Of a stretch of DNA of 5,942 nt, positions 4,927 to 5,942 are shown piece by piece. How positions within the stretch are numbered: the stretch's first letter is position 1; the number at the start of each line of letters is the position of its first letter. The notes under the pieces are model-generated. The model was not told the DNA's origin. It saw only the letters and a list, made by a program, of their open reading frames with translations, and did no database searches. A program made the position numbers and the translations under genes. Source of the DNA: Phycisphaerales bacterium (lineage in GTDB: Bacteria > Planctomycetota > Phycisphaerae > Sedimentisphaerales > Anaerohalosphaeraceae); NCBI GenBank assembly GCA_003152975.1, contig PMBP01000466.1, positions 5,879 through 11,820 on the forward strand, in the 5' to 3' direction.

Positions 4927-5942
4927 ATGGATCGCGGCTTTTTTGCGGGAAAACGGATTCTGGTTATGGGCCTGGGGCGGTTCGGGGGCGGGCTGGATTC
5001 GGTGATCTTCGCGGCCCGCCTGGGTCGCGAGGTGATCGTGACGGACCTGTCCAGCGAGGCCGACCTTGCCGTGCCGATGAAGTCCCTGCAGGGATTTTTC
5101 AATATCCAATATCATCTCGGCGGCCATCGGCCGGAGGATTTCGGCTGCGACGGTGCCGACATCATCGTGGTCAATCCCGCTGTGCCGCCGGACAATCCGT
5201 TCGTCCGGATCGCCGAGTCGGCCGGTCGCCATATCACTTCGCAGTTGGAAATCTTCTTCGAGTTGTGCCCCGCGATAATTATCGGCATCACCGGTTCCAA
5301 CGGCAAGAGCACCACGACCACGCTGACCTCGCACCTGCTGGAAGCGGGGCTGGGCCAGCCGGGAATCGGATATCAGCGAGTCTGGCTGGGTGGCAACATC
5401 GGCAACAAGCCCTTGTTGGAAATCCTCGATCAGATTGGGCCGGCGGATCTGGTGGTGTTGGAGCTGAGCAGCTTCCAATTGGAGCAACTGGCCCGGATCC
5501 GCCGTGCGCCGCAGGCGGCGATCATCACCAATCTCACGCCCAATCACCTCGACCGGCACGGGACCTTCGATGCCTATTGCCGGGCAAAGGAAAATATTTT
5601 CATCCATCAATCCCTCAGTGGTCCTCAGCCGGCTCTGGGCGTGTTCAATGCCGACGACCCGGTGACGCAGGGCTGGTATGAAAAATATCGCGGTCAGACC
5701 GGACGCCTGTGCAGGACCTTTGGCCCGGGGGATGTCCCGGCCGATCTGGCCGAGGTCTTCGTTCTGGCAGGACCCGCCAATCGGTCAAACCTGGCGGCAG
5801 CCCTGGCCGTGGCGGACTATTTCGGCGTTACGCGGGATCGCATCCGAAAGGCCGTCGCAAGCTATCGCGGTCTGCCGCATCGGCTGGAACGGGTGGTTCG
5901 GCGAAAGAGCGTGGGCTGGTACGACGACTCCAAGGCCACCAC
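4927..5942 (+). CDS. murD: UDP-N-acetylmuramoyl-L-alanine:D-glutamate ligase (partial: 338 codons, 3' end beyond the right edge)
   Basis: MurD adds D-glutamate to UDP-MurNAc-L-alanine using ATP, the second amino-acid addition in cytoplasmic peptidoglycan precursor synthesis. Seen: an N-terminal Rossmann-type UDP-binding domain (RILVMGLGRFGGG from about residue 10); the Mur-ligase P-loop GITGSNGKSTTT at 120-131 with K127; GGNIGNK; ELSSFQLE at 179-186; NLTPNHLDRHG at 202-212 with H207 and D209; the AKENIF segment whose K221 corresponds to the carbamylated lysine of Mur ligases; the FNADDP motif; and HRLE at 318-321 opening the C-terminal domain. The window ends inside DDSKAT (D334, S335, K336). 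The next codon begins AC, so it encodes Thr where many MurD have Asn. The start is ATG 4927, with AGGGA about 4 nt upstream. The order of motifs separates it from MurC, MurE and MurF. The protein matters because peptidoglycan synthesis was long doubted in Planctomycetota, if that lineage call is right. Confidence 0.95.
   Translation, partial: MDRGFFAGKRILVMGLGRFGGGLDSVIFAARLGREVIVTDLSSEADLAVPMKSLQGFFNIQYHLGGHRPEDFGCDGADIIVVNPAVPPDNPFVRIAESAGRHITSQLEIFFELCPAIIIGITGSNGKSTTTTLTSHLLEAGLGQPGIGYQRVWLGGNIGNKPLLEILDQIGPADLVVLELSSFQLEQLARIRRAPQAAIITNLTPNHLDRHGTFDAYCRAKENIFIHQSLSGPQPALGVFNADDPVTQGWYEKYRGQTGRLCRTFGPGDVPADLAEVFVLAGPANRSNLAAALAVADYFGVTRDRIRKAVASYRGLPHRLERVVRRKSVGWYDDSKAT

Noticed and set aside
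4591..5610. Minus-strand open frame (339 codons) opposite the pyrF end and murD
   Set aside because: It spans two convincing plus-strand genes and the gap between them, without any protein family features.

Overview
The window looks like a chromosomal housekeeping segment from a moderately GC-rich bacterium, most likely a member of the Planctomycetota (possibly Phycisphaerae-like). The lineage call is inferred from remembered protein features: a NusA with a shortened N-terminal domain running straight into the QTAKQV motif, a MurD with a GLGRFGGG N-terminal loop, and a long 'type 2' PyrF. No mobile element, CRISPR array, tRNA or rRNA gene is visible.

The left half is read leftward (minus strand). 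At about 3060-3030 there is a promoter with perfect TTGACA and TATAAT boxes. It is followed by roughly 270 nt of untranslated leader, then nusA (transcription elongation/termination factor), then 46 bp later infB (translation initiation factor IF-2), which runs off the left edge after its G1 and G3 GTPase motifs. The leader is the most interesting part of the window. It ends in a strong intrinsic-terminator hairpin with seven U residues only about 24 nt before the nusA start codon. Segments upstream of that hairpin can pair perfectly with its arm or loop, so alternative folds are possible. A 12-codon reading frame with a good Shine-Dalgarno sequence and a second, weaker terminator-like hairpin lie earlier in the leader. 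This layout suggests transcription attenuation of the nusA-infB operon, or else a small RNA gene whose terminator is partly read through.

Upstream of that promoter, also on the minus strand, is a gene for a 231-residue single-pass membrane-anchored protein of unknown function. Its stop codon lies in the loop of a terminator-like hairpin. It diverges from a rightward pair, pyrF (orotidine 5'-phosphate decarboxylase, UMP synthesis) and murD (UDP-MurNAc-L-alanine:D-glutamate ligase, peptidoglycan synthesis). The pair is separated by 32 bp and is probably co-transcribed; murD is cut by the right edge inside its DSKAT motif. The 142-bp divergent intergenic region holds a nearly symmetrical -10 element that could serve both directions.

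Functionally the window joins information processing (nusA-infB) with nucleotide and cell-wall precursor synthesis (pyrF-murD). The only gene without a recognisable role is the membrane-anchored protein between them.
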